64,000 nucleotides of DNA. It comes from Streptomyces sp. 35G-GA-8 (GTDB lineage: Bacteria; Actinomycetota; Actinomycetes; Streptomycetales; Streptomycetaceae). Below, in pieces: positions 1-9,239 of this stretch. The stretch lies in NCBI RefSeq assembly GCF_023534745.1, contig NZ_JAMHJQ010000002.1, forward strand, positions 71,761-135,760, in the 5' to 3' direction. Within the stretch, counting starts at the first letter, position 1. Each line of letters opens with the position of its first letter. The position numbers and the translations under genes are program-made. The notes beneath the pieces are model-generated. The model searched no databases and had not been told where the DNA came from. It saw nothing but the letters and a program-made list of their open reading frames with translations.

Positions 1-63
1 AACCGCGAAACTGAAACCTAGGGGCGGCCCCCACCCGTATCCAGACGTCCCGGCCCACCCCGA

Positions 64-1056
64 CTACCCCCCGCCCCCCAACCTCTCCCCAAAGAAGCGC
101 CCATCCGCCGCCCTCAGCTCCCCCTCCTCCCGCTCGCTCCCCCCGTGCTCGAAGTGGCCGGCCGTCAGAACACGCAGTTCGCGCGGCCCGGCGAGCGCGT
201 TGTATACGGCGAACTGGCCCGGCGGCGGGACCGCCGGGTCGAACAGGGCCGGTGCGACCATCATCGGGATCCCGATCCGGCTCGCGGCCGTGGCGGCGTC
301 GAAGTACGGGAGTACGTCCGTGATCCCGGGGTGATCGCGGTAGTGGACGCGTACCGCCTCCCCGCTCCCGACGCCAGGCAGCGTCAGCCGCAGCGGGTGG
401 TTGCCGAAGGTCGGTACCGTCAGCCGGCCACAGACGAAGCGGTCGTCCCAGGGCAGTGCCAGTGCGCCGAGGCCGCCGCCGAAGCTCTCGCCCGCGTATC
501 CCAGCCGGGCGCCCCGTGGCGTCACCAGTTCCGGTACCAGTTCGAGCAGCGCGGACGCGGCGCACCACAGGTCGGCGACGCAGTCGCCGATGACATAGGT
601 GTCACGGGACTCGATGCCGTGCAGCACATGGCGGTCCGCGTCGTCAGGGAGGGCGGGTCTGCGGCTGCGGGAGCCCAGTCCCCGTACGCAGGGCAGGATC
701 GCCGCGCCGTCCGGCAGCGGAAGCGGCACATCCCGTCCGGCCTCCTGGCGTCCGCCATAGCCGTGGCCGATGACGAATCCGTGCCGTACCGGCCCTTCGG
801 CGGGCAGGACGAGCCAGCCGCCGAGGCGCAGCCCGCCGACCGAGGTGAAGGACACCCCGAAGATCCGGAATCCGTCGCGCTCGTCCTCCTGGGGGCCCAC
901 CGCCGGCGCCGTCCCCACCCGTAGCGCCGCCTCGTAACGGTTCCGCCAGAACGTGTCGAATCCGTCCGGCGGGGCAGGAGCGGCGATGGTGAGCAGCTCA
1001 TCAAGGGTCAGGCCGTAGGCCGGATCAAAGGGAAAGCCGTGTACGAACGCGGACAT
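64..1056 (-). CDS. Acetyl xylan esterase / cephalosporin-C deacetylase-like hydrolase
   Basis: 330-aa alpha/beta hydrolase, close to the usual length of the AXE1 (carbohydrate esterase 7) family, whose members remove acetyl groups from xylo-oligosaccharides and related small esters. Seen: the oxyanion-loop HGYGG, the nucleophile elbow GYAGESFGGG (Ser of GESFG) about residue 190, an Asp in the FDPAVPP stretch and a His in AGHFEHGG near the C-terminus, giving a full Ser-Asp-His triad. No signal peptide is visible, so it probably acts inside the cell on imported acetylated sugars. It is divergent from the ABC importer and GH39-like gene next door, which fits a shared role in plant-polysaccharide use; that link is inferred from position. 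Confidence 0.85.
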   Translation of the reverse strand: MSAFVHGFPFDPAYGLTLDELLTIAAPAPPDGFDTFWRNRYEAALRVGTAPAVGPQEDERDGFRIFGVSFTSVGGLRLGGWLVLPAEGPVRHGFVIGHGYGGRQEAGRDVPLPLPDGAAILPCVRGLGSRSRRPALPDDADRHVLHGIESRDTYVIGDCVADLWCAASALLELVPELVTPRGARLGYAGESFGGGLGALALPWDDRFVCGRLTVPTFGNHPLRLTLPGVGSGEAVRVHYRDHPGITDVLPYFDAATAASRIGIPMMVAPALFDPAVPPPGQFAVYNALAGPRELRVLTAGHFEHGGSEREEGELRAADGRFFGERLGGGG

Positions 1057-1327
1057 GATCGCGACAGTAGCTCACCGGGTATGCACCGGGCATGCACCGG
1101 ACATGGGCCGGACATGCGCCGGACGCGTCCGGCCGGGCCTGAGCGGAATCCGTCACATCCGCTTTCGAAGCGTCATCGGCCCGGCTTAGCGTACGGAAAC
1201 CGCACCCGGAGACGACACCCACGGCAACGCACTGCAACACACAGCCATCGCACGCACAGATGTCGCACATGTTGCACGAGTGTGACCAAGCCACCTCTTG
1301 CGGTTTTCCGAAGCGCGACGGCAGAGT

Positions 1328-1358
1328 GATGTATGCGCTTACAGGCAGCGCATACATC
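1328..1358. promoter_or_regulatory. Perfect inverted repeat before the sugar ABC operon, probable operator
   Basis: GATGTATGCGCT (1328-1339) is repeated in inverse as AGCGCATACATC (1347-1358) with a 7-bp spacer. It ends about 10 bp before the ribosome-binding site AAGGAGGAG of the binding-protein gene, in a 326-bp stretch (1057-1382) that otherwise holds no gene. The left part of that stretch has several near-repeats of ATGCACCGG/ATGCGCCGG around 1080-1130. A repressor operator is the likeliest reading; a transcript hairpin masking the leader is the alternative. No regulator gene sits beside it. Confidence 0.6.
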
Positions 1359-1382
1359 GGGGAGCTCAAGGAGGAGCCGTCC

Positions 1383-2627
1383 ATGCACCGCACCGCCAGA
1401 ACCGCCTCTGCCGCCACCGCGCTCGCGGTGGCATTCGGACTCACCGCGTGCGGAAGCTCGGGGGGTGAGGGCGTCGCCGCCGACAAGAAGCAGACGCTCA
1501 CCGTCTGGGCCATGGGCGCCGAGGGCGAGAAGCTCGCCGACGTCGCCAAGGTGTACGAGAAGACCAACCCGCACATCACGGTCAAGGTCACCCCCATCAG
1601 CTGGGAGGTCGCGCACCAGAAGCTGGTCTCCGCGGCCGCCGCCGGCACCCTGCCCGATGTGACGCAGATGGGCGGCACGTACATGGGCGAGTTCGCCGAA
1701 CTCGGCGTGCTGGAGCCTGTCGACACCGCCGCCTTCAAGAAGGAGGACTTCTTCCCCGCCTCCTGGAAGCAGGGAGAGGTGGGCGGCGAGGTGTACGGCG
1801 TCCCCTGGTACGTCGACACCCGCGTCCTCTACTACCGCACGGACCTCGCCAAGAAGACCGGCATCGGCAAGGCACCGGCCGACTGGCAGGAGTTGAAGCA
1901 GCTCGCCACCGCGTACCAGGACAAGGCCGGTACGGAGTGGGGCCTCTATCTCCAGCCCAGCGGCCTGGACACCGTACAGAGCTGGTACCCCTTCCTGTAC
2001 TCGGCCGGCGGCGAGATCGTGTCCGAGGACGGCAAGGCGGTCTTCAACAGTCCCGAATCCGTCAGGGCCATGACGGAGTACGCCTCGTACTTCGACAAGG
2101 GGCTCACCAAGAAGAGCACTCCGCCCGGCTACGAGGTGCTCAAGGACTTCAACTCCGGTGATGTGCCGATGTTCTTCTCCGGCCCCTGGATCATGACCCT
2201 GATCAATGACGACTACCCCGACCTCAAGGGCAAGTGGGGCGTCGCGAAGGTCCCCGGTGACAAGGCGTCCGTCTCCATGGCGGGCGGCTCCAGCCTGGTC
2301 GTCTCCAAGGACAGCACGCGCAAGGCCGCGGCCACGGAATTCATCAAGTACCTCACCGGCACCGAGGGCCAGAAGGACTGGTTCACCCGCACCAGCGATC
2401 TGCCCGCCAACACCAGCGCCTGGGACTCCGGCAAGCTCTCCGACGACCCGGGGCTCCAGGTCTTCCGTGAGCAGATGGAGTCCGCCAAGGGCACGCCGGT
2501 GCTCGCCAAATGGAGCGAGATCACCTCGAAGGTCGACGAGGCCCTCGGCGCGGTGACCCAGAACAAGTCCTCCGCCAAAGAGGCCGCCGACAAGGCGCAG
2601 TCCGAAATCGAAGGGCTCGTGGAGTAA
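1383..2627 (+). CDS. Extracellular sugar-binding lipoprotein of an ABC importer
   Basis: Family 1 solute-binding protein, 414 aa from ATG 1383. That start is preceded by a strong AAGGAGGAG and gives a clean lipoprotein signal: basic N-terminus, hydrophobic AATALAVAFGLTAC, then the lipidated Cys in LTACGSSGG. The in-frame codons further upstream would put about 40 residues ahead of the signal and are unlikely. The mature part has typical features of this class, such as LTVWAMGAEGEK and the central YYRTDLAKKTG. It would bind an oligosaccharide outside the membrane and deliver it to the two permeases that follow at once. The substrate is not readable from sequence; neighbouring genes suggest a plant-derived oligosaccharide. 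Confidence 0.93.
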   Translation: MHRTARTASAATALAVAFGLTACGSSGGEGVAADKKQTLTVWAMGAEGEKLADVAKVYEKTNPHITVKVTPISWEVAHQKLVSAAAAGTLPDVTQMGGTYMGEFAELGVLEPVDTAAFKKEDFFPASWKQGEVGGEVYGVPWYVDTRVLYYRTDLAKKTGIGKAPADWQELKQLATAYQDKAGTEWGLYLQPSGLDTVQSWYPFLYSAGGEIVSEDGKAVFNSPESVRAMTEYASYFDKGLTKKSTPPGYEVLKDFNSGDVPMFFSGPWIMTLINDDYPDLKGKWGVAKVPGDKASVSMAGGSSLVVSKDSTRKAAATEFIKYLTGTEGQKDWFTRTSDLPANTSAWDSGKLSDDPGLQVFREQMESAKGTPVLAKWSEITSKVDEALGAVTQNKSSAKEAADKAQSEIEGLVE

Positions 2628-2632
2628 CCGCC

Positions 2633-3607
2633 ATGAGCACCACGACCGAATCCGCCGCGGACGCCGCCCCGGCACCGGCCGGGGCCAGTCCACCGACGAG
2701 CGGCGCGAAGGGCCGTGAGCCGCGCCCCCTGGGGGTGCAGAATCTGGCCGGGTGGCTGTTCTCCACCCCCTTCCTGGTGCTGTTCACGGTCTTCATGGCC
2801 TTCCCGATCATCGCCACGCTCGCCATGAGCTTCACCGACTTCGGGCTGCGCAATGTGACCGACCCGCTCTCCGCGGAGTTCATCGGTTTCGAGAACTACA
2901 CCAAGCTCTTCGGTGACGAGAAGTTCCTCAAGGCGCTCTTCAACACGGCGTACTTCGTGGTCGTCGGCGTACCGCTCACCATCGGTGCGGGCCTCGCCGC
3001 CGCCGTCTTGCTGAACAGCGGGATCGACCGGGCGCGCACCTTGTTCCGGGTCGGTTTCTATGCCCCGGTGGTGACCAGCATCGTCGCCGTCGCCGTCGTC
3101 TGGACCTTCGTCCTCGATCCGTCCGAAGGGCTGATCGCGGGCCTGGCCTCCGAAGTCGGCCTCACCACCCCCGACTTCCTCGGCTCCGAGGCGCTGGCCA
3201 TGCCGTCGCTGATCCTGATGGCGGTGTGGCGCAATCTCGGCACGGTCATGGTGCTCTTCATCGCGGGGCTCCAGGCCATTCCCAGCGAGGTGCGGGAAGC
3301 GGCGCGGCTGGACGGCGCCGGTGCCTGGCAGGAGTTCCGCCGGATCACCGTGCCGCTGGTGCGGCCCACGATGCTGTACGCCACGGTCATCACCACGATC
3401 GGCTATCTCAATGTCTTCGAGGAGCCGTTCGTGATGACCGAGGGCGGCCCCTCGAACAGCACCCTCACCGTTTCCCTGAACATGTATCGCGAAGGCTTCA
3501 ACTTCTTCCACATGGGCTACGCGAGCGCCATGGCGTATGTGCTCTTCCTCGTGATCATGGGCATTACCGTGCTCCAGCTCCGTCTGCTGAAGGACAACAC
3601 GAAATGA
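2633..3607 (+). CDS. Sugar ABC transporter permease, MalF-like
   Basis: 324 aa from ATG 2633, five bases after the stop of the binding-protein gene. A disordered Ala/Pro-rich N-terminal 35 residues is followed by six membrane segments, the first being GWLFSTPFLVLFTVFMAFPII. The EAARLDGAGAWQEFRRITVPLV segment around residue 230 is the EAA loop by which such permeases dock their ATPase. It pairs with the next gene to form the channel. No ATPase gene follows, which in Streptomyces usually means the transporter borrows a shared MsiK-type ATPase encoded elsewhere. Confidence 0.93.
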   Translation: MSTTTESAADAAPAPAGASPPTSGAKGREPRPLGVQNLAGWLFSTPFLVLFTVFMAFPIIATLAMSFTDFGLRNVTDPLSAEFIGFENYTKLFGDEKFLKALFNTAYFVVVGVPLTIGAGLAAAVLLNSGIDRARTLFRVGFYAPVVTSIVAVAVVWTFVLDPSEGLIAGLASEVGLTTPDFLGSEALAMPSLILMAVWRNLGTVMVLFIAGLQAIPSEVREAARLDGAGAWQEFRRITVPLVRPTMLYATVITTIGYLNVFEEPFVMTEGGPSNSTLTVSLNMYREGFNFFHMGYASAMAYVLFLVIMGITVLQLRLLKDNTK

Positions 3608-4482
3608 GCGCCGCAGAGACTTCGACCCGGCAGGCCGCACCGCGTGAGAGCGGGCGCACCGGTCGGCGCGGGAAAGCCGGGGTGTACGTTCTGCTCTCGC
3701 TCGGGCTGCTGGTCATGTCGGCGCCGTTCCTCTGGATGGCGCTGTCCGCCTTCAAGACCGACCGCGAGCTGGCGGCCAGCCCACCGGTGTGGCTCCCCAC
3801 GGATTGGACTCTGGAGCACTTCTCGCGGCTGCTCGACCGGCTCGATCTGCCGGTCCATTTCTTCAACTCCGCACTGGTCGCCGTGCTGGTGACGGTCTCC
3901 AATCTGGTGTTCTGCTCGATGCTGGGCTACGCGCTGGCCAAGCTCCGGTTCGCCGGGCGGAACAAGGTGTTCGCGCTGGTGCTCGGCGCGCTCATGGTGC
4001 CCGGCAATCTGATGCTGCTGCCGCTCTTCGTCCTGATGAGCAAGTTGCAACTGATCGACTCGTACGCGGGTCTGGTGCTGCCGTTCGCCGCCGGGGCCTT
4101 CGGGGTCTTCCTGATGCGGCAGTTCATGCAGTCGATCCCGGACGAGCTGCTGGAAGCGGCCCGGATGGACGGCGCCGGTGAGTGGTACATCTTCTGGCGG
4201 ATCGTGATGCCGCTGGTCAAACCCGCCCTCGCGACGCTCGCGATCCTCACCTTCCTGGGCTCCTGGAACAACTTCGTCTGGCCGCTGATCGCCACCAACG
4301 ACCCCGGCAAATACACCCTCCCGGTGGCGCTGGCGACCTTTGCCACCGACCCCAATCAGTCGGAGGGCTCCAACGGCATGCTGATGGCCGGCTCCTTGCT
4401 CATCGTGCTGCCGGTGCTGCTCGTCTTCCTCGTACTCCAGCGGTACTTCACCCAGGGCATCGCCACGGCCGGCCTCAAATAG
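3604..4482 (+). CDS. Sugar ABC transporter permease, MalG-like
   Basis: 292 aa; its ATG overlaps the previous stop as ATGA, so translation is coupled. Six predicted membrane segments begin with GVYVLLSLGLLVMSAPFLW; the EAA loop is EAARMDGAGEWYIFWRIVMP near residue 187. N-terminal residues 1-25 are polar and probably cytoplasmic. It forms a heterodimeric channel with the preceding permease. The longer in-frame extension upstream is a shadow of the preceding gene and lacks a ribosome-binding site. Confidence 0.93.
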   Translation: MSAAETSTRQAAPRESGRTGRRGKAGVYVLLSLGLLVMSAPFLWMALSAFKTDRELAASPPVWLPTDWTLEHFSRLLDRLDLPVHFFNSALVAVLVTVSNLVFCSMLGYALAKLRFAGRNKVFALVLGALMVPGNLMLLPLFVLMSKLQLIDSYAGLVLPFAAGAFGVFLMRQFMQSIPDELLEAARMDGAGEWYIFWRIVMPLVKPALATLAILTFLGSWNNFVWPLIATNDPGKYTLPVALATFATDPNQSEGSNGMLMAGSLLIVLPVLLVFLVLQRYFTQGIATAGLK

Positions 4483-4491
4483 CGGCCCGCC

Positions 4492-4556
4492 CCTCAGCGA
4501 CCCGCTCCCTCAGCGGCCCGCTCCCGCAACCGCCCGCCCCCTCAGCGACCCGCTCC
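4492..4556. repeat. Three 17-bp direct repeats between permease and GH39 gene
   Basis: CCTCAGCGACCCGCTCC occurs at 4492-4508 and 4540-4556, with a one-mismatch copy at 4508-4524. They lie in the 137-bp gap between the permease stop and the GH39-like gene. No start codon with a good ribosome-binding site lies in them, and I see no stem-loop. They may be a slippage-made spacer or a binding array. Confidence 0.6.
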
Positions 4557-4619
4557 TGCCTGTGTCTCCACGCGCTTCTGTAGCTCCGCACCCCCCTCCA
4601 AGAAAAGGTTTGTACTTCC

Positions 4620-6467
4620 ATGACCGAAAAGTCCGCCGCTCGCGCCGACTGGGAGTCGCGCATCGGGAAGCCCAGTGACCGGCGGCTCGCCGGCATCGGG
4701 AAGCTTCCCGCTCCCGCCGGTCTGTCCGCCGAGGACGGCACCGGCCATGTGCTGCTGACCTGGCGGCCGGTGCCCGGCGCGCTCGGCTATCTGGTGCATC
4801 GCGCCGACTCCGCCGAGGGCCCCTTCGAGCCGCTCGACCACCTCGGCGGCGATGTGCTCGCCGTACCGCACCCGCCGTACGCGGACACGCTGGCCCAGCC
4901 GGGCCGCGGCTACTTCTACAAGGTCGCCACCTGGTCGGACACCGGTGCCGGCGCGCTGTCCGAGGCCGTGCCCGGCTCCCCGAGGGCGGCCGGCTCGCGC
5001 CCCGCCGAGGTCACGGTCGCCGTGGACGCCGCCGCCCCCGCCACCGAACTGCCCGGCGTCTGGAACCGGATGATCGGTGCCGAGCACTTCTCGCTGCTGA
5101 CCTGGGACAAGCCGGGCGCGGGCGGCTCCGATGTCGCGGGAGAGTACGCCGAGGCGCTGGCCATCGTCCGCGACGAGATCGGCGTACGTTCCGTCCGCGC
5201 GCACGGCACCTTCCTGCCCGAGACCGTGACCGTACGAGGCGACGGCTCCTTCGACTTCTCCGGCCTCGACGCCGTCTACGACCGCTTCCTGGCCACCGGT
5301 CTCAAGCCGGTCGTCGAGCTCTCCTTCATGCCGAGGGAACTCGCCTCCGACCCGCACTACACGGTCTTCGACTACAAGGCCCTGGTCTCCACCCCCGCCC
5401 AGTGGGAGCGCTGGGGCGATCTCTGCCGCGAGCTGACGGTCCACCTCCAGGAGCGGTACGGCCGCGACACCGTCGCCGGCTGGGAGTTCGAGGTCTGGAA
5501 CGAGGCCAACCTGGCGGTGTTCTGGAACGGCACCCAGGACGACTACCACCGGCTCTACGAGGTCGCCGTACGCGCCGTGAAGGGGGTGGACGACCGGATC
5601 AAGGTCGGCGGGCCCTCCTCCGCCGCGGCCGGCTGGGTCGGCGCGCTGCTGGAGTACTGCCAGGAGCACGATGTCCCCGTCGACTTCGTCTCCACCCACA
5701 CCTACGGCAACGCCCCGCTGGACTTCCGTCCGATGACCCGCGCCTTCGCCGAGGCGACCGGCAGGCCCGAGCCGGAGATCCTGTGGACGGAGTGGGGCGT
5801 CACACCCACGCACTTCCATCGCGTCAGCGACTCCGTCTTCGCCGCGCCGTTCGTGCTGCGCGGGATGAAGAGCGCGCTGTCGTCCACCGACTGTCTCTCC
5901 TACTGGGTGGCCTCCGACCAGTTCGAGGAGCTGGGCTGGCCTCCCCGGCTCTTCCACGGCGGTTTCGGGCTGCTGACGGTCGGCAATCTGCGCAAGCCGC
6001 GCTTCTGGGCGCTCTATCTCCTCTCCCAGCTCACCGGCGGCCGGATCCCCGCCGCCGTCAGCGGTGACGGCGCGGCGGCGCTCGTCGAAGCGCTCGCCAC
6101 CCGCGCCGAGGACCGCTCCACCGTGGACGTCCTGCTCTGGAACGGCACCCTCGACCAGTCCAAGATCGACGGCGCCGCCGTGCTCGACCGCGCCGCGACC
6201 GTCCGAGTCAGCGGGCTCGAACCGGGCGCGCTCTACACCGTCGCCTCGCGCCGGGTCGATGAGCGGCACGCCAATATCCAGGCCGTCTGGAAGGACCTCG
6301 GCGGCGGGGACTGGCCCGACGACCAGCAGTGGCAGAAGCTGCGCGCCGCCGACGAGCTGCCCGCCGAGGGGCTGGCGCCCGTGACCGCGGACGCCGAAGG
6401 CACCGCCGAGCTGACCGTCGAGCTGCCCAACCCCGGCATCCGCTTCCTGCGCCTCACCCGCGGCTGA
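4620..6467 (+). CDS. GH39-like glycoside hydrolase (beta-xylosidase type) with N-terminal fibronectin-like domain
   Basis: 615 aa. Residues about 25-125 (GHVLLTWRPVPGALGYLVHR ... YFYKVATWSD) read as a fibronectin type III-like module. Residues about 130-500 are a TIM barrel of clan GH-A: the acid/base Glu lies in FEVWNEANL near residue 296 and the nucleophile Glu in ILWTEWGV near residue 390, the arrangement of GH39 beta-xylosidases and alpha-iduronidases. The C-terminal part is a beta-sandwich. No signal peptide is visible, so it would act in the cytoplasm on sugars brought in by the importer just upstream. Substrate identity is inferred from family and neighbours only. Start ATG follows AAGAAAAGG. 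Confidence 0.85.
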   Translation: MTEKSAARADWESRIGKPSDRRLAGIGKLPAPAGLSAEDGTGHVLLTWRPVPGALGYLVHRADSAEGPFEPLDHLGGDVLAVPHPPYADTLAQPGRGYFYKVATWSDTGAGALSEAVPGSPRAAGSRPAEVTVAVDAAAPATELPGVWNRMIGAEHFSLLTWDKPGAGGSDVAGEYAEALAIVRDEIGVRSVRAHGTFLPETVTVRGDGSFDFSGLDAVYDRFLATGLKPVVELSFMPRELASDPHYTVFDYKALVSTPAQWERWGDLCRELTVHLQERYGRDTVAGWEFEVWNEANLAVFWNGTQDDYHRLYEVAVRAVKGVDDRIKVGGPSSAAAGWVGALLEYCQEHDVPVDFVSTHTYGNAPLDFRPMTRAFAEATGRPEPEILWTEWGVTPTHFHRVSDSVFAAPFVLRGMKSALSSTDCLSYWVASDQFEELGWPPRLFHGGFGLLTVGNLRKPRFWALYLLSQLTGGRIPAAVSGDGAAALVEALATRAEDRSTVDVLLWNGTLDQSKIDGAAVLDRAATVRVSGLEPGALYTVASRRVDERHANIQAVWKDLGGGDWPDDQQWQKLRAADELPAEGLAPVTADAEGTAELTVELPNPGIRFLRLTRG

Positions 6468-6493
6468 TTCCCCCTTCCCGCCGCCCGAGACCC

Positions 6494-6527
6494 GGGGGCC
6501 GACGGCACCTGACCGCCGTCGGCCCCC
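6494..6527 (+). terminator. Hairpin after the GH39-like gene
   Basis: GGGGGCCGACGGC (6494-6506) pairs perfectly with GCCGTCGGCCCCC (6515-6527) around an 8-nt loop, 26 bp after the GH39 stop. There is no U run, as is usual in Streptomyces. It probably ends or attenuates the importer/glycosidase transcript before the exported protein gene. Confidence 0.75.
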
Positions 6528-6623
6528 GTACGCACCACCACCGCGACTCCGGACCCTCAACTCCGGATCCGCGACTCCAGGAACACCCACAACTCCACAC
6601 CCGCCAACAGGAGCTGGACTCTT

Positions 6624-8132
6624 ATGGACCGTCGCACGTTTCTCGCCGCAGCGGGAACCGGGGCCGCCGCTCTGTCCCTCGGAGCCGTATCCACACCCGC
6701 CCTCGCCGCACCCGCACCCGCCGCACCCGCCGCCCTCGCCCGACCGGGAAGCGCCGCGCGCTCCTCCGACCTGCCGCTGCTGCGCCGCTGGTTCGAGGAC
6801 ACGTACCGCTCGATCGAGGCCATGACGACCGACTTCGGTCTCACCGCCGACAAGATCGACATCTCCGGGCCCGGTACGCCCGTCCCCTCGCGGAACACCT
6901 CACCGACCAATATCGGCTGCGGCCTGTGGTCCACCGTCGCCGCCGCCGGCCTCGGTGTCATCGGCCGGGACACCATGTACCGCAGGCTGGCGCACACCGT
7001 CTCGGCGGTCGAGCGGCTCGAACGCCACCACGGCTTCTGGCTCAACTGGTACGACGCGTACGACGGTTCCGTCCTCACCAGCTGGCCGGGCACCGGCGAT
7101 CCGGTCCGCCCCTTCCTCTCCTCCGTCGACAACGCCTGGCTCGTCACCGGACTGCGGATCGCCGCCGACGCGGAGCCGCGGCTGCGCGGCCGGGTCGCCG
7201 CGATCCTCGCGACGGCGGACTGGTCGTACTACTACACGCCGTACGACCCCGCCGACCCGGTGATGAACCCCGGCCAGCTCCGCGGCGGTTTCTGGACCGA
7301 CACCGGTGAACCCACCGCGCATCACTACGGCGCCCTCAACACCGAGCCCCGCATGGCCAGTTACCTGGGCATCGCGGACGGCTCGCTCCCCGGCGACCAC
7401 TACTGGCACATGCTGCGCACGATGATCCCCGAGCACGGCCAGGAGCAGCCGCCGGGCGGCGCGTACGAGACCATCGACGGTGTCCGCCTCTGGCAGGGCC
7501 ACTACACCTACCGGGGCCGCAAGCTCGTCCCCACCTGGGGCGGTTCGATGTTCGAGGCGCTGATGGTGCCGCTCTTCGTGCCGGAGACCGAGTGGTCGCC
7601 GCGCTCCTGGGGCACCACCCATCACCGCTATGTGCGCTCGCAGATCGAACACGGGCTGGCGGAGGCCGGGTACGGCTACTGGGGCTTCTCCCCCTCCAAT
7701 GTGCCCGAGGGCGGTTATCAGGAGTACGGCGTCGACGCGATCGGGATGCAGATCGACGGCTACGCCTCCAACACCGACCGCACCTTCGTCACCCACGGCG
7801 AGCCGCTGCCCCCGGCGTCCGCGTACACCAACGGGGTCGTCACGCCGCACGCGTCGTTCCTCGCGCTGCCGCAGGCGCGCGGGGAGGCCATCGCCAATCT
7901 GAAGGCGATCGCGGCCGACTTCGGCGCGTACGACGACCGTTACGGCTTCCGTGACTCCGTCAATGTGGGGACGGGCCGGGTCAGCGACTTCGTTCTCGCC
8001 CTCGACCAGGGCATGATCGCCGCCGCGCTCGCCCAGGAGCTGCGCCCGGGGCTGCTCCAGCGGCCGTTCCGCACGGGCGGATTCACCTCGCGGGTCCGGC
8101 CGCTGCTGGCGAAGGAGCGGTTCAGCATCTAG
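6624..8132 (+). CDS. Tat-exported glycoamylase-like protein ((alpha/alpha)6 barrel)
   Basis: 502 aa. The N-terminus MDRRTFLAAAGTGAAALSLG is a twin-arginine signal (RRTFL) with a cleavage site near ALAAPAPA. The mature part has no membrane segment. TWGGSMFEALMVPLFVP (about residues 302-318), AEAGYGYWGFSPSNVP and the repeated aromatic/acidic patches match the glycoamylase-like family related to GH144/GH162 beta-1,2-glucanases and to the glucoamylase-like domain of cyclic beta-glucan synthases. The role would be cleavage of an extracellular glucan or glycan before import. Family placement is from motif memory and is moderate; substrate unknown. Confidence 0.7.
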   Translation: MDRRTFLAAAGTGAAALSLGAVSTPALAAPAPAAPAALARPGSAARSSDLPLLRRWFEDTYRSIEAMTTDFGLTADKIDISGPGTPVPSRNTSPTNIGCGLWSTVAAAGLGVIGRDTMYRRLAHTVSAVERLERHHGFWLNWYDAYDGSVLTSWPGTGDPVRPFLSSVDNAWLVTGLRIAADAEPRLRGRVAAILATADWSYYYTPYDPADPVMNPGQLRGGFWTDTGEPTAHHYGALNTEPRMASYLGIADGSLPGDHYWHMLRTMIPEHGQEQPPGGAYETIDGVRLWQGHYTYRGRKLVPTWGGSMFEALMVPLFVPETEWSPRSWGTTHHRYVRSQIEHGLAEAGYGYWGFSPSNVPEGGYQEYGVDAIGMQIDGYASNTDRTFVTHGEPLPPASAYTNGVVTPHASFLALPQARGEAIANLKAIAADFGAYDDRYGFRDSVNVGTGRVSDFVLALDQGMIAAALAQELRPGLLQRPFRTGGFTSRVRPLLAKERFSI

Positions 8133-8156
8133 GCCAGTCTTACTCGCCGGCCTTGC

Positions 8157-9239
8157 TCACCGGTCCCGTCCAGACGTCCCCAGACGTCCCCACCCGTCGC
8201 GGTAGGACGTCCAGTCCTGCTCGGTCGCCGCGAAGTCCACATAGATCGCGACCCCGAAGCGGTCCCGGTCGCGGTCCGTGCGCCCCAGGCCCAGCCTGAC
8301 GCCGCGGACCGCGGCCGCGACGGTCTCCGCGTGGCCGTGGTGGCTCAGGTCGTCCTCGTAGTAGAAGGGCAGCCCCATCAGCAGATCGGTGTCCTCCGGC
8401 GTGACTTCGAGGGCGAGCGTGGTCTGCTGCGCGACATAGCCGCCGTACAGGCTCTGCGACGGCATCGCCGTGTCGTACGACATGACGGCGATCTGGTCGA
8501 CCCGCCGGGCCACCTGCGCGAAGAAGGCCTGCGACCACCATTTGGGGTGTCCGGTGAGGGCGTCCGCGACGGAGTGCAGCGCGGGCAGCGGATCGATCTG
8601 GTGGGCGGCGACGGAGAGCGGCACCTCCCGGGCCCGGGTGAGGGCGCGCAGGTCGTCCAGGAGCGAGAGATAGTCGCGGTCGCCCGAGTGCAGCGGCTCC
8701 AGATCGAAGTGGACGCCGTCGAAGCCCGCGTCCAGGATCTGGCCGGTGGAGTCCACCACCGCGGCGCGGGACGCCGCCCGCTCCAGACGCAGTCCGTCGG
8801 GGGTCTCGGTCGCGAGCTTGTCGCCCAGCCAGGCGTGCACACGTACGCCCGGGATCTCGCGGTGTACGGCGTCGATCAGCCATCGCGCCCGGGGGTAGCG
8901 GGCGGTGGGGAGGGTGCCGTCATGCTCCAGCGGCCCGGCGTGGACATACAGGTCGCGTATCCCGGTGCCGCGGATCCGCTCCGCGAAGGCGGCGAGATCC
9001 GCGTCCTTCTTCCGGCCGTCCACCCAGGCGTGGCCCAGCCAGATGGCGTCCTTGCCGCGGGTGCGGGTGCCGTCCTGGAGATCGCCCGCGTAGGTGAGGC
9101 GCAGCGCGACCGCGCCGGTGAGCGCCGGTATCACCAGCAGGACGGCGAGCGCCAGCGCTATCCGCTTGGGCCATCGCGCGCGGGGAGCGCGCCAGGCCCG
9201 TATCACTGTCCGTCCGAATCCACGCGGCTGTGCACTCAA
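8157..9239 (-). CDS. Membrane-anchored GH18-like TIM-barrel protein
   Basis: 360 aa from TTG 9239, which has GAGGGA in front; GTG 9206 is the alternative and would remove 11 residues. A signal-anchor (RIALALAVLLVIPALTGAVAL, about residues 25-45) is followed by an outside domain. GFDGVHFDLEPL near residue 173 matches the DGxxxDxE active-site signature of GH18 chitinase-like barrels, with the Glu kept as possible acid. Other strands (DLYVHAG, VRVHAWLG, QIAVMSYDTAMPS) fit the fold. The gene is convergent with the exported glycosidase. Function unknown beyond a probable cell-envelope glycan hydrolase or binder. Confidence 0.65.
   Translation of the reverse strand: MSAQPRGFGRTVIRAWRAPRARWPKRIALALAVLLVIPALTGAVALRLTYAGDLQDGTRTRGKDAIWLGHAWVDGRKKDADLAAFAERIRGTGIRDLYVHAGPLEHDGTLPTARYPRARWLIDAVHREIPGVRVHAWLGDKLATETPDGLRLERAASRAAVVDSTGQILDAGFDGVHFDLEPLHSGDRDYLSLLDDLRALTRAREVPLSVAAHQIDPLPALHSVADALTGHPKWWSQAFFAQVARRVDQIAVMSYDTAMPSQSLYGGYVAQQTTLALEVTPEDTDLLMGLPFYYEDDLSHHGHAETVAAAVRGVRLGLGRTDRDRDRFGVAIYVDFAATEQDWTSYRDGWGRLGTSGRDR

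Noticed and set aside
1260-1382. Longer start for the sugar-binding lipoprotein
   Set aside because: It would put the operator-like repeat and the ribosome-binding site inside the coding region and bury the lipoprotein signal.
4542-6590. 682-codon open frame on the minus strand opposite the GH39-like gene
   Set aside because: Shadow of a high-GC gene: the + strand has catalytic motifs and a start with a ribosome-binding site; the minus reading is low-complexity Gly/Arg/Val.
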